54,677 bases of DNA from Bacteroidota bacterium (GTDB lineage: Bacteria; Bacteroidota; Ignavibacteria; Tepidaquicellales; Tepidaquicellaceae). Below the pieces are notes generated by a model that searched no databases, had not been told where the DNA came from, and saw only the letters and a program-made list of their open reading frames with translations. Below, piece after piece: positions 17,397 through 25,631 of this stretch; the stretch's first letter is position 1; every line of letters begins with the position of its first letter. A program made the translations under genes and the position numbers. The stretch lies in NCBI GenBank assembly GCA_018266895.1, contig JAFDZQ010000001.1:1-54677 (forward strand), written 5' to 3'.

Positions 17397-18641
17397 ATGA
17401 AAAATAACATTCATTTAAACATAGATAATCCACAGGAACTCGAAAAGCTTTACCGAACCGACAAGTCATCTTTCAAACGTGAGTTTAATTTATTGTATCC
17501 GGATTTAAAGGAAAACAAACTCGCTGATTTCTGGAATGAACGTCTTAATTATGAAAGCCCTGACATTTACTGGGGCTCCCGGGGCGAATTGGCATTTGTA
17601 ATAATTGCTTCATTGTTTGCCGGTCTCATTGCAAAGATTCCTGCATACATGCAGGTTGACGAAATTTTTTTCTATACAAGAAATGCCGGCTTTGTGATAT
17701 TTCCGATTCTGACATTTTACTTTGCATGGAAAAATAAACTTTCGGCTAATAAAATATTAATTGCAGCAGCAGCTATTCTGATTTCAGTAATATTTATTAA
17801 TATGTTACCGCTCAATGAAAAGAGTGACACTTTAAGATTGTCCTGTATTCATTTACCCTTGTTTCTCTGGTGTGTGCTTGGTTTTGCATTTACAGGCAGC
17901 AGATTAAACAATTATAAAGAGAGAATTGAATACTTAAGGTATAATGGTGATGTAATTGTGATCACAGCTATTATTCTGATAGCCGGAGCACTACTTTCAG
18001 GATTGACAATCGGGCTGTTTTCATTAATCAGCATGGAGATTTTTGAATTTTACCGCCAATATATAGGAATATTAGGACTTGCAGCATCACCCATAATCGG
18101 AACATATATTGTACAGAAAAATCCGCAGTTAGTAAATAAAGTCTCTCCCGTAATTGCTAAAATATTTTCCCCGCTTGTGTTAATTACATTAATCGTCTAC
18201 CTTGCAGCTATAATTGTTACCGGAAAAGACCCTTATAATGACAGACAGTTTCTTCTTACATTCAACGGTTTGCTTATATTGGTAATGGCAATCATCGTAT
18301 TTTCACTGGCAGAAACTTCCGGATCAAAAAGAAACAGGACTGAGATTTCAATTTTATTTTTTCTGACTATGCTGACAATAATTGTTAACGGAATTGCTCT
18401 TTCAGCAATCGTATTCAGAATTTCCGAATGGGGAATCACGCCAAACAGGCTTGCTGTTCTCGGGGGAAATATTCTGATACTGATTAATCTGTTAATGGTG
18501 TCATACAAACTTCTGATGACATTGCTTAATAAAAGTGAACCGGAAGAAGCTGAAAAGTTAATTTCAATATTCCTGCCGGTCTATGGTTTATGGACAGTGA
18601 TAGTGGTATTTATATTTCCGTTAATTTTTAGCTTCAGGTAA
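17397..18641 (+). CDS. polytopic membrane protein, DUF4153-like
   Basis: The 414-residue product has a hydrophilic start of about 65 residues (EKLYRTDKSSFKREFNLLYP) and then about ten transmembrane helices. The pattern, including YRQYIGILGLAASPIIGTYIV, DRQFLLTFNGLLILVMAIIV and the late ISEWGITPNRLAVLGGNIL stretch, resembles DUF4153 membrane proteins common in Bacteroidota; their function is unknown. The ATG lies four bases after a Leu-Thr-stop context with no strong ribosome-binding site. It is convergent with the malic enzyme gene and shares a terminator with it. Confidence 0.65.
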   Translation: MKNNIHLNIDNPQELEKLYRTDKSSFKREFNLLYPDLKENKLADFWNERLNYESPDIYWGSRGELAFVIIASLFAGLIAKIPAYMQVDEIFFYTRNAGFVIFPILTFYFAWKNKLSANKILIAAAAILISVIFINMLPLNEKSDTLRLSCIHLPLFLWCVLGFAFTGSRLNNYKERIEYLRYNGDVIVITAIILIAGALLSGLTIGLFSLISMEIFEFYRQYIGILGLAASPIIGTYIVQKNPQLVNKVSPVIAKIFSPLVLITLIVYLAAIIVTGKDPYNDRQFLLTFNGLLILVMAIIVFSLAETSGSKRNRTEISILFFLTMLTIIVNGIALSAIVFRISEWGITPNRLAVLGGNILILINLLMVSYKLLMTLLNKSEPEEAEKLISIFLPVYGLWTVIVVFIFPLIFSFR

Positions 18642-18654
18642 AGTATTACAAAAA

Positions 18655-18712
18655 TTTATTTCTTATAGATTCTTCCGGATTTACCGGGAATCAAGTTGTA
18701 TAAAGAAATAAA
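18655..18712. terminator. long hairpin between convergent genes
   Basis: TTTATTTCTTATA (18655-18667) pairs with TATAAAGAAATAAA (18699-18712) with one bulge, and inside it GATTC..CCGG pairs with CCGGGAATC. The structure sits between the convergent membrane-protein and malic-enzyme genes and probably serves both strands. Confidence 0.6.
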
Positions 18713-18769
18713 TACAGATCATAATTCCATTCAGGAACTGATAATCTTTCAGAGATCGCATCCGGATTC

Positions 18770-20395
18770 TTAATTATAAGCCGGATAATAAACTTTGTTC
18801 TTTATGAACATTTCAATATTCTCAGGACGTTTTATCCCTGAAAGCCCGCTGTCAAAAATATATTCTGCGATTTTTATGGCGACATTAACAGATACATTAC
18901 GAATATCAGAAATCGGCGGATAAATCAAACCGGAACTCAGCATTTCCTCTGAAACCAGACCTGCAAGTGCTTTAGCCGCACAGATAAACATTTCATCCGT
19001 TACGCGCTTTACTTCTGTTGCAAAGACTGCCAGACCCATTGCCGGGAATATAAAAACATTATTGCCTTGTCCAGGTATAAATATTTTACCATTCAGTTCT
19101 ACAGGTTCAAACGGGCTTCCGCTTGCAAATATTGCTTTACCGTTACTCCATTTATAAGCCTCTTCGGCAGTACATTCAGAATGTGAAGTCGGATTTGAAC
19201 ACGGAAAAATCAGCGGGAATTCATTAATCCCAGACATAATTTCGATTATTTCTTTTGTAAAAGCTCCGCCAATCGTACTTACGCCGATAATTGCAGTTGG
19301 TCTCAGCTGTCTGACTGCGTCAGCAAAATCTGCAACAGGTTCATGATCGTGTGTAAAAATCTTTTTATAATCTTCCAGGTCAGTGCGTGAATTTACAAGT
19401 AAGCCTCCGGAATTAAACATCCATATGCGGCTCAAAGCCTGTTCATAACTTAAACCCTCTTCCTGTAATATTTTAATGATTAAACCGGCTATTCCTGTAC
19501 CGGCGGAACCTGCGCCAAGGAAAAGAAACTTTTGTTCTGTGATAGGTTTCCCGGTTAACCTGCAAGCCGATATCAATCCCGCGGCTGCAACGGCGGCAGT
19601 ACCCTGTATGTCATCATTAAAAGTACAAATCTTTTCTCTGTATTTATCAAGAATCATAACTGCATCAGGTCCGGCAAAATCTTCCCATTGAATACATATT
19701 TTCGGAAATACATCCGTAATGGAAAGGATAAATTCTTCTATAAACTCGTCATATTCTTTTCCCTTCACCCTGCGAATTTTAAGTCCGGGATATAACGGAT
19801 CATTCAGCAAAGTCTCATTGTTGGTTCCTGTATCAAGAACAATCGGAAGAGTATAATCGGGATCAATTCCGGCGCAAGCTGTATACAAAGCAAGTTTCCC
19901 GATCGGAATTCCCATGCCGCTTATTCCTAAATCACCGAGTCCGAGGATCCTTCCTCCGTCAGTTACTACAGTGAAGCGCACATCTTTAATATTCCAGTTT
20001 CCTAATATTTCCCGTATGTTTTCTTTATCTTTAATGGAAATATATAAACCCCTTGGTCTCCTGAATATATGGCCGAATTTCTGGCATGCTTCGCCCACTG
20101 TAGGTGTGTAAATCAATGGAAAATATTTTACGGGGTTATCCAGTATAGTCCTGAAAAAAAGTGTCTGGTTATTATCTAGCAGCTGGATCAGGTATACATA
20201 TTTATTGATAGATTCCTTAAAATGGTCCACCTGTTCATTTACTCTTACTATCTGTTGTTCAATGTTTTCAACATTACAGGGCAGTAAGCCGTGAAGCCCG
20301 TACATGTCCCTTTCTTTATCAGTAAAACCTGTACCTTTGTTTAATCGCGGATCGTGAAGTATCTCATATCCGCTTTTTGTGTATTTGCCTTCCAT
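18770..20395 (-). CDS. maeA: NAD-type malic enzyme (oxidative decarboxylation of malate to pyruvate)
   Basis: The 541-residue product matches the long (SfcA/MaeA, eukaryote-like) malic enzymes in size and motifs. PLIYTPTVGEACQKF holds the active-site Tyr; LGLGDLGISGMGIPIGKLALY holds the catalytic Lys; QWEDFAGPDA and FNDDIQGTA provide the metal-binding Glu/Asp residues; FLGAGSAGTGIAGL is the dinucleotide-binding loop; NPTSHSECTAEEAY and QGNNVFIFPAMGLAVF close the fold. It links the C4 part of the TCA cycle to pyruvate. NAD rather than NADP use is inferred from subfamily, not proved by the loop. Isolated transcript; no partner genes adjacent. Confidence 0.93.
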   Translation of the reverse strand: MEGKYTKSGYEILHDPRLNKGTGFTDKERDMYGLHGLLPCNVENIEQQIVRVNEQVDHFKESINKYVYLIQLLDNNQTLFFRTILDNPVKYFPLIYTPTVGEACQKFGHIFRRPRGLYISIKDKENIREILGNWNIKDVRFTVVTDGGRILGLGDLGISGMGIPIGKLALYTACAGIDPDYTLPIVLDTGTNNETLLNDPLYPGLKIRRVKGKEYDEFIEEFILSITDVFPKICIQWEDFAGPDAVMILDKYREKICTFNDDIQGTAAVAAAGLISACRLTGKPITEQKFLFLGAGSAGTGIAGLIIKILQEEGLSYEQALSRIWMFNSGGLLVNSRTDLEDYKKIFTHDHEPVADFADAVRQLRPTAIIGVSTIGGAFTKEIIEIMSGINEFPLIFPCSNPTSHSECTAEEAYKWSNGKAIFASGSPFEPVELNGKIFIPGQGNNVFIFPAMGLAVFATEVKRVTDEMFICAAKALAGLVSEEMLSSGLIYPPISDIRNVSVNVAIKIAEYIFDSGLSGIKRPENIEMFIKNKVYYPAYN

Positions 20396-20673
20396 AACAT
20401 CCTTATTTAAATATTAAAATTAATACTTTTCTGAATCAGTATGCGCAGATTACAATTAATCTTTTTAATAAATTACTGTAATGTCATTAAATTTTAAGGA
20501 ATTATCTATTCACTAATTCCTTCCATTTCAGAAATCGGAAATCATTTTTATTTGAGTAGAAAATTAAGATTTATTTAAATCAGTCTTTACTTATTTATAT
20601 CAGTAACCATTAAGCAGATCTAAAAATATTCCAAACAGTAAAATATCAAAGATTCATTTCAGCTAATAATTTA

Positions 20674-21924
20674 CTATTCATGTTCAGGTTTTTGTTTATT
20701 ATAAAAGACAAAATAGAATACTAAGATCAGAACTAATGATAATACTCCTCCATAAAGAAAATTTTCCCGGAAATATTCCGATCCCAGAAATCCGGCAAGG
20801 GGATAAGCAATTGCCCACCAGAGGTGTGACCAGGCAAAATGTGCTCCGTAAACTTTTCCCTGCTGATTTATCGGAATCCTGTTTGCTATGAGAGTTTGAG
20901 CCGGAATTTCAACGAAACTTTGTCCGGCACCTGCAAACAGCCATAAAACTGCCAGTGCTAATATACCTGCGTAATTTGCAGGAGTTATTGAGAGTGAAAC
21001 AAGGAATGCTCCTGTAATAATAAGTAAGGACGGATTAATTTTTTTAATTAATATACCGGTACTGAATGCAGCTATTGCTGCACCAATTCCAAACCCTGAC
21101 ATAGCCCATCCATATTCAATGCTTGTAAGCTGCAACGTTCCTTTAACATAACCGACAGTATTAACCAGTATTTGCGCACCGGCAATAGCCGCAACAAATT
21201 CCATTATCAGGGCAAAGCGGATTTTGCTGTCACTGAACAGATCATTAGTTCCCCTTTTAACATCAGTCCAAACTTTGGATTCTGATTCAGTCTGATCTTT
21301 AGAAGGATTCACTATCAGTTTTCCGGGTAAAGTAAATATCAGTACTGCGGCTATAATAAAAGTAACTGAATCAAGGAAAAATATCTCCCTGAGCCCTATA
21401 ACGGCAGCAAGTCCTCCTGCAATACCGGGACCAAGCACTCCGAGAAGCTGATAAGTACCGCCGGATAATGAAATTGCCTGAGCATATTCATCTTTATTCT
21501 GAATGAGCTGAGGTATAACGGCTTTGTAAGCAGGAGTGAAGAAACCATTAAGAATGTTTAATAAAAAAATCAGTACATATATCTGCCAGACCTGTGTTAC
21601 AAAAAAAAACATTCCGACAATTACCATTCTCAAAAGATGAGTAACATATAAAATTTTCTTCCTGTCTATCCTGTCTGCCAGAACCCCGGCATAAGGTGAA
21701 AAAATCACAAATGCAGTTACCCTTAATGTCAGTGATGCGGCTAAAATTGCAGATGCATCCTCACCGCCCAGTTCAAATGCAAGCAGAGCAAGACCAACCC
21801 AGGTAAAAGCATCTCCGAGTATGCTTATAGTCTGTGCAAAATAAAGTCTTGCAAAATCTTTATTAGCCAGAGGTAAAAATATTGAATTTTGCTTTGAACG
21901 CATTTCAATATTATCAAAACGCAT
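20674..21924 (-). CDS. MFS transporter (EntS/MFS_3-like exporter)
   Basis: The 416-residue product has about twelve transmembrane helices. The loop between helices 2 and 3 reads GVLADRIDRKKIL, the major-facilitator G-x-L-a-D-r-x-x-R-k signature. DFARLYFAQTISILGDAFTWVG at the start and the pattern of helix 4-5 (GFFTPAYKAVIPQLI) match the MFS_3 group, which includes the enterobactin exporter EntS. Substrate unknown. No siderophore genes or regulators lie next to it. The last residues are hydrophilic (YNKQKPEHE). Confidence 0.85.
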   Translation of the reverse strand: MRFDNIEMRSKQNSIFLPLANKDFARLYFAQTISILGDAFTWVGLALLAFELGGEDASAILAASLTLRVTAFVIFSPYAGVLADRIDRKKILYVTHLLRMVIVGMFFFVTQVWQIYVLIFLLNILNGFFTPAYKAVIPQLIQNKDEYAQAISLSGGTYQLLGVLGPGIAGGLAAVIGLREIFFLDSVTFIIAAVLIFTLPGKLIVNPSKDQTESESKVWTDVKRGTNDLFSDSKIRFALIMEFVAAIAGAQILVNTVGYVKGTLQLTSIEYGWAMSGFGIGAAIAAFSTGILIKKINPSLLIITGAFLVSLSITPANYAGILALAVLWLFAGAGQSFVEIPAQTLIANRIPINQQGKVYGAHFAWSHLWWAIAYPLAGFLGSEYFRENFLYGGVLSLVLILVFYFVFYNKQKPEHE

Positions 21925-22121
21925 TGTAAAATATAAATCTGTTACTGTGAAAATCGTGCTGTAAAAATCAGAAATTCTCTTTCAGACTCAATAAATTTAT
22001 CAAAAGACAGACTGAAACATATCGCTGCAGAAAAATGATCTGATTTGTCAAAAAAGATTTATTATGTATTAATGATTTCAACTCAAGAGTTTAGTTTCCG
22101 TTCATAATCCGAAAAAATTTT

Positions 22122-22607
22122 CTAATTTTTTAAGGGAAACAATCCTTCAAATATTTTTTGCCGGTAATCAAAAATATAATTCACTTTCTTTTTTACAAAA
22201 AGGTTATGAGGAATGAATTCAAGTGGACCGCCGGGAGACAGATAGCTCACCGTATCAGTCATATGCGTCCTGCCATTTCTTTCTTCGAACAAATGTTCAT
22301 GAATCCATATTTTGTAAGGTCCTTTGATCTGAGTGTCTTCAAAGCAATGAGGAGGATCCCATTTTGTGATCTCAGTCCGCCATCTGAAAGGAATACCGTT
22401 GAGTTTAATTTGATAGTCAATGATGGTTCCCTTTTTCATATCTACTGGAAGTGGAGTAATAATTTTAAATCCAAGGACCGGCGGAGTGATTATGTTAAGA
22501 TTTTCGGCTTTGCTGAAAAAATCGAAGACTTCTTCTGTGTTTCTGCTTAGTATTGTTTCTCTTTTCAGAATATGAGGTTTCAAAAATTTTAATTTTAAAT
22601 TTAACAT
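22122..22607 (-). CDS. SRPBCC (START-like) ligand-binding protein
   Basis: The 161-residue product has the SRPBCC pattern of a buried-ligand fold: N-terminal strand ILKRETILSRNTEEVFDFFSKAENL, then GTIIDYQIKLNGIPFRWRTEI, HEHLFEERNGRTHMTDTVSY and the long C-terminal helix FVKKKVNYIFDYRQKIFEGLF. Proteins of this size and pattern are often annotated as cyclase/dehydrase or cell-division-inhibitor-like. There is no signal peptide. It is monocistronic or distantly grouped with the MFS gene (about 200 bases apart). The ligand cannot be predicted. Confidence 0.8.
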   Translation of the reverse strand: MLNLKLKFLKPHILKRETILSRNTEEVFDFFSKAENLNIITPPVLGFKIITPLPVDMKKGTIIDYQIKLNGIPFRWRTEITKWDPPHCFEDTQIKGPYKIWIHEHLFEERNGRTHMTDTVSYLSPGGPLEFIPHNLFVKKKVNYIFDYRQKIFEGLFPLKN

Positions 22608-22876
22608 TTTGTCTCTCTTGCACTTATAATCTGATACTCACATACATAGATTAATTAACGTATTTGACGAAAATATCCCTAAAAAAATAATTTAATCATT
22701 CACTTTAAAATAGTGTATTATCTTTGTTCGGATGCTTTAGTTGTATAATCCAAGTATACTGTTATGAGAGTAAAATGTAAAAAGAGATAAACGAAATCAA
22801 TACTGAATACATTCGTTTTTATTAATTCGGATTTATGCTATAATCACTTTTGTAAATACTTAGTCACAAAATCTTA

Positions 22877-23533
22877 ATGAAAAGACCTGTTGTAAAGATC
22901 TGCTGCATAAGCTCAGTACTAGAAGCGGTAACGGCGGTTGAATGCGGCGCCTCAGCGCTCGGACTTGTTTCCAGAATGCCAAGCGGCCCGGGAGTGATTT
23001 CAGACAGAGAAATACTTGAAATATTGAATTATGTTCCTGAAAATGTTTCCACTTTTCTGCTTACAAGTGAAATAACTGCTGAAAGAATCATTGAACAGCA
23101 TATTAAATTCAGTACTGATGCAATACAAATAGTAGATGAAGTAGAATTCGATGTTTATGATGAAATTAAAAAAAAATTTCCGGAAGTTAAGATTGTACAG
23201 GTTGTTCATGTCACAGACGAAACATCTGTCGGATATGCAGAAAATGTTTCTCATTTTGCTGATGCATTACTGCTCGATTCCGGAAATCCGAAAAAGGAAA
23301 CAAAGGAACTTGGTGGAACAGGCAGAGTGCATAACTGGTTTCTGAGCAGAAAGATAAGGGAAACTGTCAAGATACCGGTTTATCTGGCAGGCGGATTGAA
23401 TCCCGGAAATGTTGTTGACGCAATTAAAACAGTCGAACCATTCGGAGTGGATCTTTGCAGCGGTGTCAGAACCGAAGGCAGGCTTGATATAAATAAGTTA
23501 AGAGAATTTTTCAAAAAAGTTAATTCATTCTGA
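22877..23533 (+). CDS. trpF: orphan phosphoribosylanthranilate isomerase-like protein
   Basis: The 218-residue product matches the TrpF (beta/alpha)8 barrel in length and order. The start PVVKICCIS holds the catalytic Cys of K-I-C-G-I, but with Cys where the family has Gly; DALLLDSG holds the catalytic Asp; VYLAGGLNPGNV and GVDLCSGV are the phosphate-binding loops. The usual G-x-V-F-x-P-x-S-x-R-x-V segment is replaced by LGLVSRMPSGPGVIS, a feature of a divergent TrpF-like group. No other tryptophan gene is in the window, so it may be a stand-alone TrpF or may have another substrate. A TATCTTTG hexamer-like element about 150 bases upstream (22719-22726) could be its promoter. Confidence 0.78.
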   Translation: MKRPVVKICCISSVLEAVTAVECGASALGLVSRMPSGPGVISDREILEILNYVPENVSTFLLTSEITAERIIEQHIKFSTDAIQIVDEVEFDVYDEIKKKFPEVKIVQVVHVTDETSVGYAENVSHFADALLLDSGNPKKETKELGGTGRVHNWFLSRKIRETVKIPVYLAGGLNPGNVVDAIKTVEPFGVDLCSGVRTEGRLDINKLREFFKKVNSF

Positions 23534-23612
23534 AACAATAACACCTTTCCAATAACATTCTTAAATCAGAATACCATAAAATCAGAATCCTAAGTTTAAA
23601 GAAAAAATGATG

Positions 23613-23644
23613 TTGGTAATTAAAATAAATTAATATTATATTTG
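23613..23644 (+). promoter_or_regulatory. Bacteroidota-type promoter for the CHRD gene
   Basis: TTG (23613-23615), 21 bases, then TATATTTG (23637-23644) fit the Bacteroidota primary-sigma consensus (TTTG, 19-21, TAnnTTTG). Transcription would start near 23651 and give a leader of about 230 bases with a strong GGAGGG site at 23811-23816 followed by ATG ATT TAA. Confidence 0.4.
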
Positions 23645-23879
23645 CTCAAATTAATTACACCCTAAACGACTGTTCTGAAATTTTTCATTTAAGCATGCTG
23701 CTGAAATAATGATACAGTATCTCCTGTTCTTTTAATTCTGGTCAGTTAAAGTTTATTAATTTATAACTCAAAGTAAGTATTTCTTAATTTCAATCTTTTT
23801 AAATCAGAAAGGAGGGAAATGATTTAAAAAGCAAGAATTATTTTAAATCCGTAAATTTATAAATTTAATTAATTTAAAA

Positions 23880-24899
23880 ATGAAAAATTTTACAAAACAT
23901 CTTACAGCATGTCTGCTGATCTTAACAGTTCTGCTGTTAATGCAGTCAGGATCATTTGCTTTGGTTTATCCGATTAACCATACTTTATCGGGATTAAATG
24001 AAAACCCGCCTAATGCATCGACAGGCACCGGAACAATAGCGGGTACTTATGATAATGTTACCAAAGTTCTTTCATTTAACTTAACATTCAGCGGACTCGT
24101 CGGACTTACAACTGCAGCTCATTTTCATGCTCCCGCAGGACCTACAACAAATGCCCCAGTAAGAATAGGTTTTGTCGGATTTCCGACCGGAGTAACATCA
24201 GGAGCTTACGGTAATTCTTACGTCCTTACTGCACAGCAGGAAGGATGGCTTTTGACTGATTCAATGTATGTTAATGTCCATTCAAATGTGTTCCCGGGCG
24301 GTGAAATAAGACACCAGCTCATACCCGACGCACCACTCCCTGTTGAATTATCGAGTTTTGTATCTGCGGTCAGCGGAAATGAAGTTACGCTGAACTGGAC
24401 AACAATTAAAGAAATAAACAATGCAGGATTTGACATTGAAAGAAAATTTACATCGTCCAATGAATGGATAAGAGCCGGATTTGTTGAGGGTCAGGGAACT
24501 GTTAACGGACCCAATAATTATTCATTTACGGAAACAGTAAATTCCGGTAAATATAATTACAGACTTAAGCAGATAGATGTGAACGGAAATTTTGAATATT
24601 TTAATTTATCAAATGAAGTAATAGTCGGAATTCCTGAAAGCTATTCAATGTCACAGAATTATCCGAATCCGTTCAATCCTTCAACGAAAATCAACTATTC
24701 AATTAAGGAAGACGGGAATGTTGACATTATTCTTTATAATATTTACGGTAAGGAAGTGGCAACAATTTTCAGCGGAGTCAGAACTGCAGGAATATACAAT
24801 ACAGAGTTTAATGCTTCCGGATTATCCAGCGGCGTATATTTCTACAGGATCACTTCCGGTAATTTCACTGATACAAAGAGAATGACATTAATAAAATAA
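23880..24899 (+). CDS. secreted CHRD-domain protein with T9SS sorting domain
   Basis: The 339-residue product has a signal peptide (KHLTACLLILTVLLLMQSGSFA), then a CHRD domain (about residues 30-142: HTLSGLNENPPNASTGTGT, AAHFHAPAG, YVNVHSNVFPGGEIRHQL). PLPVELSSFVSAVSGNEVTLNW begins a connecting beta-sandwich typical of T9SS cargo. The C-terminal type A sorting domain shows NYPNPFNPSTKINYSI and ends KRMTLIK. CHRD domains occur in extracellular proteins of bacteria and in chordin; their ligand in bacteria is not known. It is exported by Sec and then T9SS, a system not encoded in this window. Single-gene transcript with its own promoter and terminator. Confidence 0.92.
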   Translation: MKNFTKHLTACLLILTVLLLMQSGSFALVYPINHTLSGLNENPPNASTGTGTIAGTYDNVTKVLSFNLTFSGLVGLTTAAHFHAPAGPTTNAPVRIGFVGFPTGVTSGAYGNSYVLTAQQEGWLLTDSMYVNVHSNVFPGGEIRHQLIPDAPLPVELSSFVSAVSGNEVTLNWTTIKEINNAGFDIERKFTSSNEWIRAGFVEGQGTVNGPNNYSFTETVNSGKYNYRLKQIDVNGNFEYFNLSNEVIVGIPESYSMSQNYPNPFNPSTKINYSIKEDGNVDIILYNIYGKEVATIFSGVRTAGIYNTEFNASGLSSGVYFYRITSGNFTDTKRMTLIK

Positions 24900-24924
24900 T
24901 ATTCACTTACCAGTAATTGAAATC

Positions 24925-24970
24925 AATTAAGCCGGGGAAGCTAATTTTTTCCCGGCTTAATTATTTACTC
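24925..24970 (+). terminator. rho-independent terminator
   Basis: AATTAAGCCGGG (24925-24936) pairs perfectly with CCCGGCTTAATT (24951-24962) 25 bases after the CHRD gene stop; ATTT follows. Confidence 0.82.
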
Positions 24971-25092
24971 AGGCTGGCTGCTTTAATCTTTTATATTGTT
25001 TTCCGATAAAATTGCCGATAACATCATTTGGACTGAAAATGCATTTTCAAATTAGTATCAATTTGAGAAATTAGTGGTAAATTTTTGTATTA

Positions 25093-25127
25093 CACATCCA
25101 TCCAAAACGTTATCAAAGTTTAGACTA
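25093..25127 (+). repeat. dispersed repeat, copy A
   Basis: CACATCCATCCAAAACGTT followed by ATCAAAGTTTAGACTA matches the copy at 38473-38507 in 32 of 35 positions. A partial inverted copy (GTTTTGGACGG, 25549-25559) lies at the other end of the same gene-free region. Confidence 0.75.
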
Positions 25128-25140
25128 AATATTTTAAACG

Positions 25141-25265
25141 CTTGGGGCTGTCCCAAAAGTCATAAATACCTGTATGTCATTCCCGCGAATGCGGGAATCC
25201 AGAATGTAAATCGGCTTTTAATATTTACAATTTAACTCTATTCATACTTTTTGGACAGCCCCAAG
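25141..25265. repeat. small element with 20-bp terminal inverted repeats and an internal palindrome
   Basis: CTTGGGGCTGTCCCAAAAGT (25141-25160) and its inverted copy at 25246-25265 differ at one base. Between them lies ATTCCCGC-GAAT-GCGGGAAT, the core of the widespread GTCATTCCCGCGAATGCGGG repeat, also reminiscent of neisserial dRS3 units. There is no coding capacity. It looks like a MITE or a repeat nested in a repeat. Confidence 0.75.
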
Positions 25266-25288
25266 CTTTGCAAAAGAAAAATCTCCCG

Positions 25289-25478
25289 CCCGCCTAGCCC
25301 GCTTTTGGCTTACCTCGCTGAAAGCAGGCGAGGCATACCGGCGAGGCTGGCTGACGAAAAATTGCCTAAATTCTCTACGCAATTGCGGCAAAAATTAAAC
25401 TCGCCTTCGGCTCGAACAGAAATTTTTGCTTATCGCAATTGCTTCGAGAATTTTTAACGTCAATTTTTCGTAGGCGGG
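25289..25478. repeat. imperfect foldback (long hairpin) element
   Basis: CCCGCCTA (25289-25296) pairs with TAGGCGGG (25471-25478). Further in, ACGAAAAATTG (25354-25364) pairs with CAATTTTTCGT (25461-25471), then CAATTGCG with CGCAATTG, then GCAAAAATT with AATTTTTGC, closing on GCC-TTC-GGC near 25402-25412. The left arm has about 55 extra bases containing a second hairpin (CCTCGC / GCGAGG, 25313-25333). A reading frame across it is a by-product of symmetry and I do not call it a gene. Confidence 0.75.
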
Positions 25479-25631
25479 TTCTTTTTTTCAAATTAAAAAT
25501 AAATCTAATTATGTGATTTAAATAAAGATTATTTTTCATTTCAAAATTGTTTTGGACGGTATCGTTTGTTTTAACATCATCACTGCATTTTCTATCTTTA
25601 TAATTCCTTTCAGCGTTAGTATATTAAATAT

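Noticed and set aside
25251-25457. A 68-codon reading frame
   Set aside because: It lies wholly within palindromic repeats and has no ribosome-binding site or sensible composition.
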